From positions 16,748 through 80,747 of the forward strand of contig NZ_FMIQ01000037.1 of assembly GCF_900095695.1 (NCBI RefSeq): a stretch of 64,000 nucleotides of DNA, given 5' to 3'. A program made the translations under genes and the position numbers. The notes beneath the pieces were generated by a model that saw nothing but the letters and a program-made list of their open reading frames with translations, was not told the DNA's origin and made no database searches. Source of the stretch: Hafnia alvei. GTDB taxonomy: Bacteria; Pseudomonadota; Gammaproteobacteria; Enterobacterales; Enterobacteriaceae. Positions 8,045 through 18,037 of this stretch are shown here, one piece after another (position 1 is the stretch's first letter; each line of letters starts with the position of its first letter).

Positions 8045-11000
8045 ATGAGCAAATTTCTTGACCGGTTCCGTTATTTCAAACAGAAAGGCGAAACGTTCGC
8101 TGATGGCCACGGCCAAGAACTGAACGTTAACCGTGACTGGGAAGACGGATACCGTAGCCGCTGGCAACATGACAAAATCGTGCGCTCTACCCACGGGGTA
8201 AACTGTACCGGTTCATGTAGCTGGAAGATTTATGTCAAGAACGGGCTAGTCACTTGGGAAACCCAGCAGACTGACTATCCTCGTACTCGCCCTGATTTGC
8301 CAAACCACGAACCACGCGGCTGCCCGCGCGGCGCGAGCTACTCTTGGTATCTGTATAGCGCTAACCGCGTGAAATATCCGATGATGCGCAAGCGTCTGAT
8401 GAAGCTGTGGCGTGAAGCGAAAGCTCAGCATAGCGATCCGGTAGACGCATGGGCTTCTATCGTTAGCGATACCGAAAAATCTAAAGAATACAAACAGGCG
8501 CGTGGTCGCGGCGGTTTTGTTCGTTCTAGCTGGAAAGAAGTAAACGAGCTGATTGCGGCATCCAACGTTTATACCGCCAAGCAGTACGGCCCAGACCGCA
8601 TTATCGGTTTCTCGCCGATCCCTGCGATGTCGATGGTTTCCTATGCGGCGGGCGCACGCTATCTGTCGCTGATCGGCGGCGTATGCCTGAGCTTCTATGA
8701 CTGGTACTGCGATTTACCGCCTGCGTCGCCAATGACGTGGGGCGAGCAAACCGACGTGCCTGAATCGGCTGACTGGTATAACTCTTCTTATATCATCGCT
8801 TGGGGCTCTAACGTTCCGCAAACGCGTACGCCGGATGCGCACTTCTTCACCGAAGTGCGTTACAAAGGCACGAAGACCGTGGCGGTGACGCCTGACTACG
8901 CGGAAATTGCCAAGCTGTGCGACCACTGGCTGAACCCGAAACAGGGTACCGATAGCGCCATGGCGCTGGCGATGGGCCATGTGATCCTCAATGAATTCCA
9001 CGTTCAGCGCCAGACCGAATACTTTGCCGACTACGTGCGCACCTACACCGACATGCCAATGCTGGTGCTGCTAGAGCAGCGCGCAGAGGGGCATTATGCG
9101 GCAGGCCGTATGCTGCGTGCTTCTGACTTGGTGGATGGTTTAGGCCAAGAGAATAACCCTGAATGGAAAACCGTTGCGATTAACCAAAACGGCGAGCTTA
9201 CCGCGCCGCAGGGGTCTATCGGCTACCGCTGGGGTGAGAAAGGCAAGTGGAATCTCGAACAGCGTGACGGCGTGAGCGGTGAAGAAGTTAAACTTCAGCT
9301 CAGCCTGCTCGATAACTATGACGAGATTGCCGAAGTGGGCTTCCCGTATTTCGGCGGTATTAAAACCGGCGAAAGCGATCCGTTCAACAGCGTTGAGCTG
9401 AAAGACGTGCTGCTGCATAAGCTGCCGGTTAAACGCCTACAGCTGGCCGATGGTACAACGGCGTTAGTGACCAGCGTCTACGATCTGACCTTGGCAAACT
9501 ACGGCATTGAGCGCGGCTTGAACGATGAAAACTGCGCGCAAAGCTATGACGACGTGAAAGCCTATTCTCCAGCTTGGGCTGAACTGGTGACCGGCGTAAG
9601 CAAAGAAAATATCGTGCGCATTGCGCGTGAGTTTGCGGAAAACGCCGAGAAAACCCACGGTCGCTCCATGATTATCGTGGGTGCCGGTGTCAACCACTGG
9701 TATCACATGGATATGACCTACCGCGGCCTGATCAACATGCTGATCTTCTGCGGCTGCGTCGGCCAAAGCGGCGGCGGCTGGGCTCACTACGTGGGGCAGG
9801 AAAAACTGCGTCCGCAAACGGGCTGGACTCCGCTGGCATTTGGTCTGGATTGGCAGCGCCCACCGCGCCACATGAACAGCACCTCTTTCTTCTACAACCA
9901 TTCAAGCCAGTGGCGCTATGAAACCGTTGGCACCGAAGAACTGCTGTCGCCAATGGCGGATAAATCTCGCTTCAGCACCAGCCTGATTGATTTGAACGTA
10001 CGCGCTGAACGCATGGGATGGCTGCCTTCCGCGCCTCAGCTTGGGACAAACCCTCTGCATATCGCTGAACAAGCCCGTGCAGCAGGCCTGTCTCCGGTGG
10101 ATTACACGGTGAAAAGCCTGAAAGAAGGTTCGATTCGCTTTGCCGCCGAGCAGCCGGACGATGAGAAAAACTTCCCACGTAACCTGTTCGTATGGCGTTC
10201 AAACCTGCTGGGATCTTCCGGTAAAGGCCATGAGTACATGCTGAAATACCTGCTGGGTACCGAACACGGTATTCAAGGTCAGGATTTAGGTCAGCAGGGC
10301 GGAGTGAAACCTGAAGACGTCGAGTGGAAAGACAACCCGGGCGAAGGCAAATTGGATCTGGTGGTTACGCTTGATTTCCGTATGTCGAGTACCTGCCTCT
10401 ATTCCGATATCGTGCTGCCAACCGCCACATGGTACGAAAAAGACGATATGAATACGTCGGATATGCATCCGTTTATTCATCCATTGTCTGCCGCGGTCGA
10501 TCCCGCGTGGGAATCCAAAAGCGATTGGGAAATCTATAAAGGTATCGCCGATGCGTTCTCACGCATGTGTGACGGTCATTTAGGTAAAGAAACTGACATC
10601 GTGACATTGCCTATCCAGCATGACTCTGCTGCCGAATTGGCGCAGCCGTTTGGCGTGAAGGATTGGAAAAAAGGCGAATGCGATCTTATTCCGGGTAAAA
10701 CCGCACCGCACATCATTGCGGTTGAACGTGACTATCCAAATACCTATGCGCGCTTTACGTCTCTGGGGCCGTTAATGGACACCTTGGGCAACGGCGGCAA
10801 AGGCATTAGCTGGAATACCCAGACCGAGGTCGATTTCCTCAAACAGCTTAACTATACCCAGCCAGACGGCGCAGCCGCTGGACGTCCGAAAATCGAAACC
10901 GCGATTGATGCGGCAGAAGTCATTCTGTCATTGGCACCTGAAACTAACGGACAGGTAGCGGTGAAAGCATGGCAGGCGCTGAGCAATATTACCGGTCGTG

Positions 11001-11812
11001 ACCACACCCATTTGGCGCTGAACAAAGAAGACGAAAAAATTCGTTTCCGCGATATTCAGGCGCAGCCGCGCAAGATTATCTCTAGCCCAACGTGGTCAGG
11101 CTTGGAAGACGAACATGTCTCTTATAACGCCTGTTACACCAACGTGCATGAGCTGATCCCGTGGCGCACCCTGAGCGGCCGTCAGCAGCTTTATCAAGAC
11201 CATGAATGGATGCGTGCCTTCGGGGAAAGCTTGCTGGTCTATCGTCCACCGATTGATACCCGCGCGGCGGCACCGGTGATGGGGAAATCCCCTAACGGCA
11301 ACAAAGAGAAAGCGCTGAACTTCCTGACTCCGCATCAGAAGTGGGGCATTCACTCAACTTACAGCGATAACTTATTGATGCTGACGTTAGGCCGCGGTGG
11401 CCCAATTGTTTGGCTGAGCGAAGATGACGCCAAAGAGTTAGGTATTGAAGATAACGACTGGATCGAAGCCTTCAACGCCAACGGCGCATTAACCGCGCGT
11501 GCGGTGGTGAGCCAGCGTATCCCTGCGGGTATGACCATGATGTATCACGCGCAGGAACGTATCGTGAATATTCCTGGTTCAGAAATCACCAGCCAACGCG
11601 GTGGTATTCATAACTCGGTCACGCGTATTTCGCCTAAACCGACGCACATGATTGGTGGCTATGCCCAGTTGGCCTACGGCTTTAACTACTACGGCACCGT
11701 AGGTTCCAACCGTGATGAGTTTGTGGTGGTACGTAAGATGAACCGTATCGACTGGTTAGACGAAGAAGGTAATGACTACTCACAGGGTAGCCAGCAGGAG
11801 AAAGCCAAATGA
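8045..11812 (+). CDS. narG: NarG, nitrate reductase A catalytic subunit
   Basis: NarG is the molybdopterin (bis-MGD) subunit that reduces nitrate to nitrite on the cytoplasmic face of the inner membrane. The 1255-aa protein starts with the vestigial twin-Arg-like region (MSKFLDRFRYFKQ). It carries the FS0 [4Fe-4S] ligands in HGVNCTGSCSWK plus the later Cys in RGCPRG, where the first ligand is a His. The C-terminal molybdopterin-binding part is intact (LGRGGPIVWLS ... ITSQRGGIHNSV). The ATG at 8045 follows AGGAGAACTCCGG; the open frame upstream to 7982 is 5' leader. The stop overlaps the narH start by four bases (ATGA). It is induced by FNR and NarL, as judged by its control region. Confidence 0.98.
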   Translation: MSKFLDRFRYFKQKGETFADGHGQELNVNRDWEDGYRSRWQHDKIVRSTHGVNCTGSCSWKIYVKNGLVTWETQQTDYPRTRPDLPNHEPRGCPRGASYSWYLYSANRVKYPMMRKRLMKLWREAKAQHSDPVDAWASIVSDTEKSKEYKQARGRGGFVRSSWKEVNELIAASNVYTAKQYGPDRIIGFSPIPAMSMVSYAAGARYLSLIGGVCLSFYDWYCDLPPASPMTWGEQTDVPESADWYNSSYIIAWGSNVPQTRTPDAHFFTEVRYKGTKTVAVTPDYAEIAKLCDHWLNPKQGTDSAMALAMGHVILNEFHVQRQTEYFADYVRTYTDMPMLVLLEQRAEGHYAAGRMLRASDLVDGLGQENNPEWKTVAINQNGELTAPQGSIGYRWGEKGKWNLEQRDGVSGEEVKLQLSLLDNYDEIAEVGFPYFGGIKTGESDPFNSVELKDVLLHKLPVKRLQLADGTTALVTSVYDLTLANYGIERGLNDENCAQSYDDVKAYSPAWAELVTGVSKENIVRIAREFAENAEKTHGRSMIIVGAGVNHWYHMDMTYRGLINMLIFCGCVGQSGGGWAHYVGQEKLRPQTGWTPLAFGLDWQRPPRHMNSTSFFYNHSSQWRYETVGTEELLSPMADKSRFSTSLIDLNVRAERMGWLPSAPQLGTNPLHIAEQARAAGLSPVDYTVKSLKEGSIRFAAEQPDDEKNFPRNLFVWRSNLLGSSGKGHEYMLKYLLGTEHGIQGQDLGQQGGVKPEDVEWKDNPGEGKLDLVVTLDFRMSSTCLYSDIVLPTATWYEKDDMNTSDMHPFIHPLSAAVDPAWESKSDWEIYKGIADAFSRMCDGHLGKETDIVTLPIQHDSAAELAQPFGVKDWKKGECDLIPGKTAPHIIAVERDYPNTYARFTSLGPLMDTLGNGGKGISWNTQTEVDFLKQLNYTQPDGAAAGRPKIETAIDAAEVILSLAPETNGQVAVKAWQALSNITGRDHTHLALNKEDEKIRFRDIQAQPRKIISSPTWSGLEDEHVSYNACYTNVHELIPWRTLSGRQQLYQDHEWMRAFGESLLVYRPPIDTRAAAPVMGKSPNGNKEKALNFLTPHQKWGIHSTYSDNLLMLTLGRGGPIVWLSEDDAKELGIEDNDWIEAFNANGALTARAVVSQRIPAGMTMMYHAQERIVNIPGSEITSQRGGIHNSVTRISPKPTHMIGGYAQLAYGFNYYGTVGSNRDEFVVVRKMNRIDWLDEEGNDYSQGSQQEKAK

Positions 11813-13365
11813 AAATCCGTTCTCAAGTCGGCATGGTGCTGAATCTCGATAAATGCATTGGCTGCCATACCTGTTCCGTGACCTGTAAAAACGTCTGGAC
11901 CAGCCGTGAAGGCACCGAATACGCGTGGTTTAACAACGTAGAAAGCAAACCTGGCGTGGGCTATCCCCACAACTGGGAAGACCAATCCCAATGGAAAGGT
12001 GGCTGGATCCGCAAGATTAACGGCAAGCTAGAACCGCGTATGGGCAACCGCGTGGGGCTGCTGTCGAAAATCTTTGCTAACCCTGATGTTCCGGGATTAG
12101 ACGATTACTACGAACCGTTTGACTACGATTATCATCATCTGCAAAACGCGCCGGAAAGTAAGCATCAGCCGATCGCGCGCCCGCGCTCGCTGATCACAGG
12201 TCAGCGTATGAAGAAGATCGAAAACGGCCCGAACTGGGACGATATTCTGGGCGGCGAATTTTCCAAGCGCGCCAAAGACCAGAACTTCGCCAACATGCAA
12301 AAAGAGATGTACGGCCAGTTCGAAAATACTTTCATGATGTATTTGCCACGCCTGTGCGAGCACTGTCTGAATCCGGCGTGTGTGGCAACATGCCCAAGCG
12401 GCGCGATCTATAAGCGTTCGGAAGATGGCATTGTGCTGATCGATCAGGACAAGTGCCGCGGCTGGCGCATGTGTTTGACCGGTTGCCCGTACAAAAAAAT
12501 CTACTTCAACTGGAAAAGCGGCAAATCTGAGAAGTGCATTTTCTGCTATCCGCGCATCGAGTCTGGGCAGCCAACCATCTGTTCTGAAACCTGCGTAGGG
12601 CGTATCCGCTACCTCGGCGTATTGCTGTATGACGCAGATAAAATTGCCGATGCGGCATCGGCAGAAAATGAACAAGATCTGTATCAGCGCCAGCTGGATA
12701 TCTTCTTGGATCCTAACGATCCGGCGGTGATTGAACAGGCCTTGAAAGACGGCATCCCGCAGGGCGTGATTGAGTCTGCGCAGAAATCGCCTGTATACAA
12801 AATGGCGATGGACTGGAAGCTGGCTCTGCCGCTGCATCCTGAATATCGCACGCTGCCAATGGTGTGGTATGTACCGCCGTTGTCGCCAATTCAGTCGGCG
12901 GCCGATGCCGGTGCTTTGCCACATACCGGTGTATTGCCCGATGTTGAAAGCCTGCGTATCCCCGTTCAATACTTGGCTAATCTGCTGACCGCGGGCGATA
13001 CCGCGCCGGTGCTGCTGGCGTTGAAACGCATGTTGGCCATGCGCCACTTCAAACGTGCCGAAACCGTTGACGGGGTTATCGACACCAGTGCGTTGGAGCA
13101 GGTGGGATTAACCGAGGCTCAGGCGCAGGAAATGTATCGCTATTTAGCCATCGCGAATTACGAAGATCGCTTCGTGATCCCATCCAGCCATCGTGAACAA
13201 GCGCGTGAAGCGTTCCCTGAAAGCAAAGGCTGCGGGTTTAGCTTTGGCGATGGCTGCCACGGCAGCGATACCAAGTTCAACTTGTTTAACAGTCGCCGCA
13301 TTGATGCTATCGACGTGACGCAGAAAACGCCGCGTGATGCCGATATTCATGGGGAGAAAAGCTGA
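11809..13365 (+). CDS. narH: NarH, nitrate reductase A iron-sulfur subunit
   Basis: NarH carries electrons from the NarI hemes to NarG through four Fe-S clusters. The 518-aa protein has four Cys groups: CIGCHTCSVTC (residues 16-26), CEHCLNPACVATC, CRGWRMCLTGC and CIFC ... CSETC. The Trp that replaces a Cys in CRGWRMC is the known mark of NarH and makes FS4 a [3Fe-4S] cluster. It overlaps narG by four bases and narJ by one, which suggests translational coupling. The length matches E. coli NarH (512). A long antisense frame over this gene is a shadow. Confidence 0.98.
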   Translation: MKIRSQVGMVLNLDKCIGCHTCSVTCKNVWTSREGTEYAWFNNVESKPGVGYPHNWEDQSQWKGGWIRKINGKLEPRMGNRVGLLSKIFANPDVPGLDDYYEPFDYDYHHLQNAPESKHQPIARPRSLITGQRMKKIENGPNWDDILGGEFSKRAKDQNFANMQKEMYGQFENTFMMYLPRLCEHCLNPACVATCPSGAIYKRSEDGIVLIDQDKCRGWRMCLTGCPYKKIYFNWKSGKSEKCIFCYPRIESGQPTICSETCVGRIRYLGVLLYDADKIADAASAENEQDLYQRQLDIFLDPNDPAVIEQALKDGIPQGVIESAQKSPVYKMAMDWKLALPLHPEYRTLPMVWYVPPLSPIQSAADAGALPHTGVLPDVESLRIPVQYLANLLTAGDTAPVLLALKRMLAMRHFKRAETVDGVIDTSALEQVGLTEAQAQEMYRYLAIANYEDRFVIPSSHREQAREAFPESKGCGFSFGDGCHGSDTKFNLFNSRRIDAIDVTQKTPRDADIHGEKS

Positions 13366-14084
13366 TGATGACGCTGCGTATTATCGCTCGTCTGCTGGAT
13401 TATCCCGATGAGGCATTGTGGGAAAATCGGCAAGAGCTGGTGGAGGCATTAGATGATGCCAGTGAATTGACGCTGGCGCAGTCGGTGCAGTTGCTGACCT
13501 TTATTAGTGATTTTACCCAAAACGATCTGATGGACGTTCAGGCGCAATACTGTGAACTGTTTGACCGTGGTCGGGCGACGTCTTTGCTGTTGTTTGAACA
13601 CGTACACGGTGAATCCCGCGATCGCGGTCAGGCGATGGTCGATCTGATGGCACAATATAACGCCGCAGGTTTAGAGATCGACAGCCGCGAGCTGCCTGAT
13701 TTCCTGCCGATGTATCTTGAGTTCCTTGCTAGCCGCGATAGTGAAACGGCGCGTCAGGGATTGTTGGACATCGTGCCGATTCTGGCGTTATTGGGCGCAC
13801 GTCTAAAAGATCGCCAAAGCCACTATGCCGTGCTGTTTGATCTGCTGCTGGCAGTTTCAGGCACTCACGTCGCCAGTGAACAACTGAGCGATAAAGTTGC
13901 GCAGGAAACGCGTGACGATACGCCGGCGGCATTAGATGCGGTGTGGGAAGAGGAACAGGTGAAGTTTCTGGGTGAAGAAGGCTGTGCTTCGGCACAGCAG
14001 AATGCCCATCACCGTCGTTTCGCAGGTGCGGTTGCGCCGCAGTATCTCAGTTTGGACGCCACGCCGGTGGCAGGAGAACGCTAA
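13365..14084 (+). CDS. narJ: NarJ, nitrate reductase assembly chaperone
   Basis: NarJ is a cytoplasmic chaperone (TorD/DmsD/NarJ superfamily) that binds apo-NarG until the molybdenum cofactor and FS0 are inserted, then allows docking to NarI. The 239-aa protein has the conserved core [21 protein letters not shown] / [12 protein letters not shown]. Further on come the [15 protein letters not shown] segment and the C-terminal [13 protein letters not shown] ... [12 protein letters not shown] segment. Two adjacent ATGs at 13365 and 13368 follow GGGGAGA. The first overlaps the narH stop by one base. It is not part of the final enzyme. Confidence 0.97.
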   Translation: MMTLRIIARLLDYPDEALWENRQELVEALDDASELTLAQSVQLLTFISDFTQNDLMDVQAQYCELFDRGRATSLLLFEHVHGESRDRGQAMVDLMAQYNAAGLEIDSRELPDFLPMYLEFLASRDSETARQGLLDIVPILALLGARLKDRQSHYAVLFDLLLAVSGTHVASEQLSDKVAQETRDDTPAALDAVWEEEQVKFLGEEGCASAQQNAHHRRFAGAVAPQYLSLDATPVAGER

Positions 14085-14761
14085 TGAATTATCTCAACCA
14101 GTTCTTTTTCGATATCTATCCGTATCTGGCGGGGGCAATTTTCCTGATTGGCAGTTGGATCCGTTACGACTATGGACAATATAGTTGGCGTGCGGGCTCT
14201 AGCCAAATGCTGGATAAAAAAGGCATGCGTCTGGCGTCTAATCTTTTCCACATTGGGATTTTAGGTATTTTTGCTGGGCATTTCCTAGGAATGCTAACGC
14301 CGCACTGGATGTATGAATCATTCCTGCCGGTGCCAATTAAGCAAAAAATGGCGATGTTTGCCGGTGGTGCCTGCGGCGTGATGATGCTGATCGGTGGCGT
14401 TATGCTGCTTAAGCGGCGTTTAATGAACCCTCGTGTGCGTGCAACCTCAAGCGTGGGCGATATTTTAATTCTGACGCTGTTGGTGGTTCAGGTGTGCTTA
14501 GGGCTTCTTACCATTCCTTTCTCCGCCCAGCATATGGACGGCAGTGAAATGATGAAGCTGGTGGCGTGGGCACAATCTATTGTGACATTCCATACCGGTG
14601 CGGCTACGCATTTAGACGGTGTTGCGCCGATCTTTAAGCTGCATATCGTATTGGGAATGACGCTATTCGTGCTATTTCCGTTCTGTCGTCTCGTGCATAT
14701 CTGGAGCGTTCCGGTTGAGTATCTCACCCGTCGCTATCAGCTAGTACGTAATCGACATTAA
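14084..14761 (+). CDS. narI: NarI, nitrate reductase cytochrome b subunit
   Basis: NarI is the membrane anchor that oxidises quinol and passes electrons through two b hemes to NarH. The 225-aa protein has five membrane spans. The heme ligands are exactly where the family has them: His56, His66, His187 and His205. It overlaps the narJ stop by one base (TAATG) and has AGGAGA upstream. It closes the operon, and an intrinsic terminator follows at 14775-14816. Confidence 0.98.
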   Translation: MNYLNQFFFDIYPYLAGAIFLIGSWIRYDYGQYSWRAGSSQMLDKKGMRLASNLFHIGILGIFAGHFLGMLTPHWMYESFLPVPIKQKMAMFAGGACGVMMLIGGVMLLKRRLMNPRVRATSSVGDILILTLLVVQVCLGLLTIPFSAQHMDGSEMMKLVAWAQSIVTFHTGAATHLDGVAPIFKLHIVLGMTLFVLFPFCRLVHIWSVPVEYLTRRYQLVRNRH

Positions 14762-14774
14762 TATTAAACCGGAT

Positions 14775-14816
14775 AAAAAACTCCGTATGTCATTAAGAAT
14801 ACGGAGTTTTTTTTTT
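14775..14816 (+). terminator. narGHJI terminator
   Basis: The stem AACTCCGTAT / ATACGGAGTT is followed by T9, 20-50 bases after the narI stop. Confidence 0.92.
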
Positions 14817-14965
14817 GCGCTCTAAAAATATTGTGATGGCCCAATGAATCTGGACATTTCTGCTTATTTTTATTGATTATAATTACTTAATAAGTAATGT
14901 AGTGATGGTTTATGGATCTATTGTGATTATTAATCGATATTGTTTCATATATTTTTTATATAAAC

Positions 14966-15940
14966 ATGAGCGCACTATCTATGAGCGGATATACCGAACG
15001 CAATGCTTTGGGCAAAATAAAAGTTTTTGACCTAAATTTACTGACTGTTTTTGAAATGGTGTATACCCATTCGAGTGTGAGTTTGGCTGCCTCATCTATG
15101 GGAATGACGCCTTCCGCCGTTAGCCAGTCCTTGCAGAAATTACGCAGTCATTTTAACGACCCGCTGTTTATTCGTGAAGGAAAGGGCATTTCGGCTACCA
15201 CAGTGGCGACTAATTTGCATGAACAGCTGACGCAGAGTATGGAGCAGCTTGGCCGCGTGGTTAGCGTTTCATCCGAGAATGACTTGAAGAAGAAGTTTGT
15301 CGTTTACTCACCGCCGTTTATGGGAATGGCATTGCTGCCTGCGGTGCTGCAAGGCCTGCACAATGACGGCGTTGACTATGAAATTGTCCATCATAGTGGC
15401 TACACGGAATCGGTTAAAACCGAAGAGCTGCTGAGTTTTCGCAAGGCGGATATTATTTTCAGCACCAGCCCTTACACCAGTTTTTCAACGGTGTGTGTTC
15501 CCTGTGCTGAAACAGAGCTTTTATTTGTTTGCCGTAAGGACCATCCGCGATTAAACGGGGTACTGACTCGTGAATTGGCTGCGCAGGAAAAATTTACCGC
15601 ATTTAACGTTGATGACCCTGAAATAGTGGCAGGGAAGATCGCAATTAATGACGCGCTGGGTAGCCGAAATACCGTTTTCTCAAGTAACTCAATGCTAACG
15701 ATTATGAGCGTAGTGGAAAATACCGACACTGTTGGGGGGATCCCTATCGGTTTAATGCAGCGTTTCGCCGGTAATTTTAATGTACAAGTGTTAAAAACAG
15801 ATTTTGCTATGCCGCGGGTAACGTTTTATATGATTTATAACCGCTCCTCCACGCATAATCCGGTATTTTCAGCGATGCTGGAGCGTTTAAAGAAAGAGAT
15901 ACCAGAATCTCTAAAAAGTGAAGTCAAAGAAGAAGGTTGA
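14966..15940 (+). CDS. LysR-type transcriptional regulator (YbeF/LeuO-like subgroup)
   Basis: This is a 324-aa LysR-family regulator. The N-terminal winged helix-turn-helix spans about residues 18-80 (FDLNLLTVFEMVY, SLAASSMGMTPSAVSQSLQKL, DPLFIREGKG). The effector-binding domain spans about 105-310. The wording of the helix-turn-helix is closest to YbeF (CitR) and LeuO among regulators I know, but the rest is not close enough to name it. The target is unknown. It is transcribed alone after the nar terminator, with a weak ribosome site. It converges on fbaB with a shared hairpin terminator. An A+T-rich 150-bp leader (14817-14965) may hold its promoter. Confidence 0.85.
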   Translation: MSALSMSGYTERNALGKIKVFDLNLLTVFEMVYTHSSVSLAASSMGMTPSAVSQSLQKLRSHFNDPLFIREGKGISATTVATNLHEQLTQSMEQLGRVVSVSSENDLKKKFVVYSPPFMGMALLPAVLQGLHNDGVDYEIVHHSGYTESVKTEELLSFRKADIIFSTSPYTSFSTVCVPCAETELLFVCRKDHPRLNGVLTRELAAQEKFTAFNVDDPEIVAGKIAINDALGSRNTVFSSNSMLTIMSVVENTDTVGGIPIGLMQRFAGNFNVQVLKTDFAMPRVTFYMIYNRSSTHNPVFSAMLERLKKEIPESLKSEVKEEG

Positions 15941-15965
15941 TGGGCTTGTAAAAGCCCATCGTTTT
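15939..15965. terminator. Bidirectional terminator between the LysR gene and fbaB
   Basis: The perfect stem GATGGGCTT / AAGCCCATC has a four-base loop and is followed by GTTTT. It lies in the 29-base gap between converging stops. Confidence 0.85.
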
Positions 15966-15969
15966 ACCG

Positions 15970-17019
15970 CTAGGCGATAGTGACGCTCTTATCTAAGTAA
16001 ACATCCTGTACGGCGTTGATTAACGCAATGCCGTCTTTCATCGATTTCTTAAAGGCTTTACGGCCTAATATCAATCCCATACCACCGGCTCTTTTATTAA
16101 TCACCGCGGTGCGCACGGACTCAGACATATCGTTTTCCCCGGCGGCACCACCGGAGTTAATCAGCCCTGCACGACCCATATAACAGTTAGCGAGTTGATA
16201 ACGAACGAGATCAATCGGGTTGTCGGTGGTGAGTTTGCTGTAGACGCGTTCATCGGTATAACCGAAATTCACCGCTTTATAGCCGCCATTATTCTCCGCC
16301 ATTTTTTGCTTCACGATATCAGCGCCAATAGTGGCGGCCAGATGGTTTGCCTGCCCGGTTAAATCGACGCTGGCATGATAGTCGACGCCATCTTTTTTGA
16401 ACGCTGGATTACGCAGATAGGCCCACAGCACGGTAACCATCCCCAGCTCATGCGCACGCTCAAAGGCGGCAGAAATCTCTTCTATCTGGCGGCGAGACTC
16501 AATGGAACCGAAGTAAATCGTGGCACCCACGGCCTGCGCGCCCATATTGAAGGCCTGTTCGACGCTGGCATAAAGCGTTTGATCATATTGAGTGGGGTAG
16601 CTCAGGGTTTCGTTATGGTTAAGCTTAACGAGGAACGGAATTTTATGCGCATAGCGGCGCGATACGGAAGCCAGAACGCCATAGGTTGAAGCCACGCAGT
16701 TGCAGCCCGCTTCAAGCGCCAGTTCAACGATGTTTTTAGGATCAAAGTAGAGCGGGTTTGCTGCGAAAGATGCACCGGCTGAGTGCTCAACGCCCTGATC
16801 GACTGGCAGAATCGACAAATAGCCTGTTCCGGCTAAACGACCGGTATTGTACAGATTCTGCATGGCGGTCAGCACACGCGGCGAGCGGTTATTGTCGATC
16901 ATCACGCGGTCAACAAAGTCTGCTCCGGGGAGATAAAACTGTTCTGCGGGTAGGGTGGTACAGCGATGTTGGAGCAGTGAATCGGCTTCTTTACCTAACA
17001 ACTTAGCGATATCAGTCAT
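15970..17019 (-). CDS. fbaB: FbaB, class I fructose-bisphosphate aldolase
   Basis: FbaB is a Schiff-base aldolase of the archaeal (DhnA) type. It cleaves fructose 1,6-bisphosphate to dihydroxyacetone phosphate and glyceraldehyde 3-phosphate, mostly during growth on gluconeogenic carbon. The 349-aa protein matches E. coli FbaB along its whole length: [32 protein letters not shown] and [14 protein letters not shown]. The Schiff-base Lys region reads [18 protein letters not shown], and the phosphate-binding loop reads [11 protein letters not shown]. The ATG at 17017-17019 has GGGAG upstream; the nine-residue upstream extension is not conserved. It is a single-gene unit. Confidence 0.97.
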   Translation of the reverse strand: MTDIAKLLGKEADSLLQHRCTTLPAEQFYLPGADFVDRVMIDNNRSPRVLTAMQNLYNTGRLAGTGYLSILPVDQGVEHSAGASFAANPLYFDPKNIVELALEAGCNCVASTYGVLASVSRRYAHKIPFLVKLNHNETLSYPTQYDQTLYASVEQAFNMGAQAVGATIYFGSIESRRQIEEISAAFERAHELGMVTVLWAYLRNPAFKKDGVDYHASVDLTGQANHLAATIGADIVKQKMAENNGGYKAVNFGYTDERVYSKLTTDNPIDLVRYQLANCYMGRAGLINSGGAAGENDMSESVRTAVINKRAGGMGLILGRKAFKKSMKDGIALINAVQDVYLDKSVTIA

Positions 17020-17164
17020 GGTGAACTCCCGTCTTGGCTCAGGCAAATAACCTAGAGCAATGAGTGAAATTACTTAACAAGATATTAGCGGTTTGCTTAC
17101 AGCCAGCCGGTACAATACATGCTTTATTGCACCCGCTCTAGATGAAGGGAGAAAAAGTGAGACT

Positions 17165-17192
17165 TGCCGCCGTCAGCCTGACAGGACGGCAA
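17165..17192 (-). terminator. Possible rspR terminator
   Basis: On the minus strand the stem GCCGTC / GACGGC is followed, about ten bases on, by a CTTTTTCT tract. It lies just after the rspR stop. The delayed T run makes it a weak candidate. Confidence 0.4.
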
Positions 17193-17202
17193 TGTGTAAA
17201 CG

Positions 17203-17898
17203 TTACTCGAACCAGTCTTTGTTTTGCTGCTCAATCGGCGTGATGGTGTGAATCATCTGCTGTAGATGAGCAAGTACGGCCTCTTCTGCGGCGTCGGCGT
17301 CACTTTTGGCGATCGCCTGATAGATTTTTTCGTGCTGGCTGATCAGGCTTTCCGGCGGTGAAACTTTGCTTAAGGTGAGAAAACGCACTCGGTCCATCGT
17401 TGCCTTGATGTTCTCAATGGTTTCCCAAGCTAGAGGGCAGTCAGCAATATCGGTCAGTAACTGGTGGAACCGATCGTCCAAGGCTAAGAACTCGCTGGTT
17501 TGTTGATGCTGAGCGGCCAGTTTTTGACGGCTAATACTGTGTTCGAGCAGCAGTAGTTGGCTTGGTGTTGCCAGTTCTGCGGCACGCCGTGCAATGCTGC
17601 ATTCAATAGCGCAGCGAATAAAACGCCCGTCAGCCACGCGCTTAACCGATATTTTCTGCACAAAGGTTCCGCGCTGCGGCAGGATCTGTACTAATCCATT
17701 TTCCGCCAGTTTAATAAATGCTTCGCGTACCGGTTGGCGTGAAACGTTAAACCGTGTCGAGATCTCTTTCTCTGAAAGCAGCGTACCGGGAGGAATGGTG
17801 CATTCAACAATGTCTTTACGCAGATAGCGATAGATTTGCTGATTCACTGGAACAGTGCCATTTAGGTCGTAATTCTGCTGAGGTGTAGACATCGACAT
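17203..17898 (-). CDS. rspR: RspR-type GntR/FCD regulator
   Basis: This is a FadR-subfamily GntR repressor that controls the neighbouring rsp sugar-acid genes. The 231-aa protein has an N-terminal winged helix (about 20-85; [21 protein letters not shown]) and a helical FCD ligand domain. The metal-site residues are present: Asp/His in [11 protein letters not shown], His in SQHEKIYQ, and His in AVLAHLQQ. It is closely similar to E. coli RspR (YdfH), including the [15 protein letters not shown] start. It lies downstream of ydfI on the same strand but after a terminator, so it has its own promoter. A perfect 10-bp palindrome CATACGTATG at 17896-17905 overlaps its start codon region and could be an operator; this is inference. 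Confidence 0.9.
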   Translation of the reverse strand: MSMSTPQQNYDLNGTVPVNQQIYRYLRKDIVECTIPPGTLLSEKEISTRFNVSRQPVREAFIKLAENGLVQILPQRGTFVQKISVKRVADGRFIRCAIECSIARRAAELATPSQLLLLEHSISRQKLAAQHQQTSEFLALDDRFHQLLTDIADCPLAWETIENIKATMDRVRFLTLSKVSPPESLISQHEKIYQAIAKSDADAAEEAVLAHLQQMIHTITPIEQQNKDWFE

Positions 17899-18013
17899 AC
17901 GTATGGGATCGTTGAGTTTTTATAAAAGTATCCGCATTTTAACAGCATTCAGGCATAAGTTTGCCTAAATCTTGTGATCCTGACGATGGGCCGAGAGCAA
18001 TACCGTTAAGTAA

Positions 18014-18031
18014 GGCCCGCCAGAGCGGGCC
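18014..18031 (-). terminator. Terminator of the rspA operon
   Basis: On the minus strand GGCCCGC-tct-GGCGGGCC is followed by TTACTT, directly after the ydfI stop. Confidence 0.7.
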
Positions 18032-18037
18032 AAGAAA

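Noticed and set aside
12097..13047. 316-codon open frame antisense to narH
   Set aside because: It lies wholly opposite narH, whose four Fe-S motifs are intact. The predicted protein has no recognisable motif and the frame reflects codon bias on the real strand.
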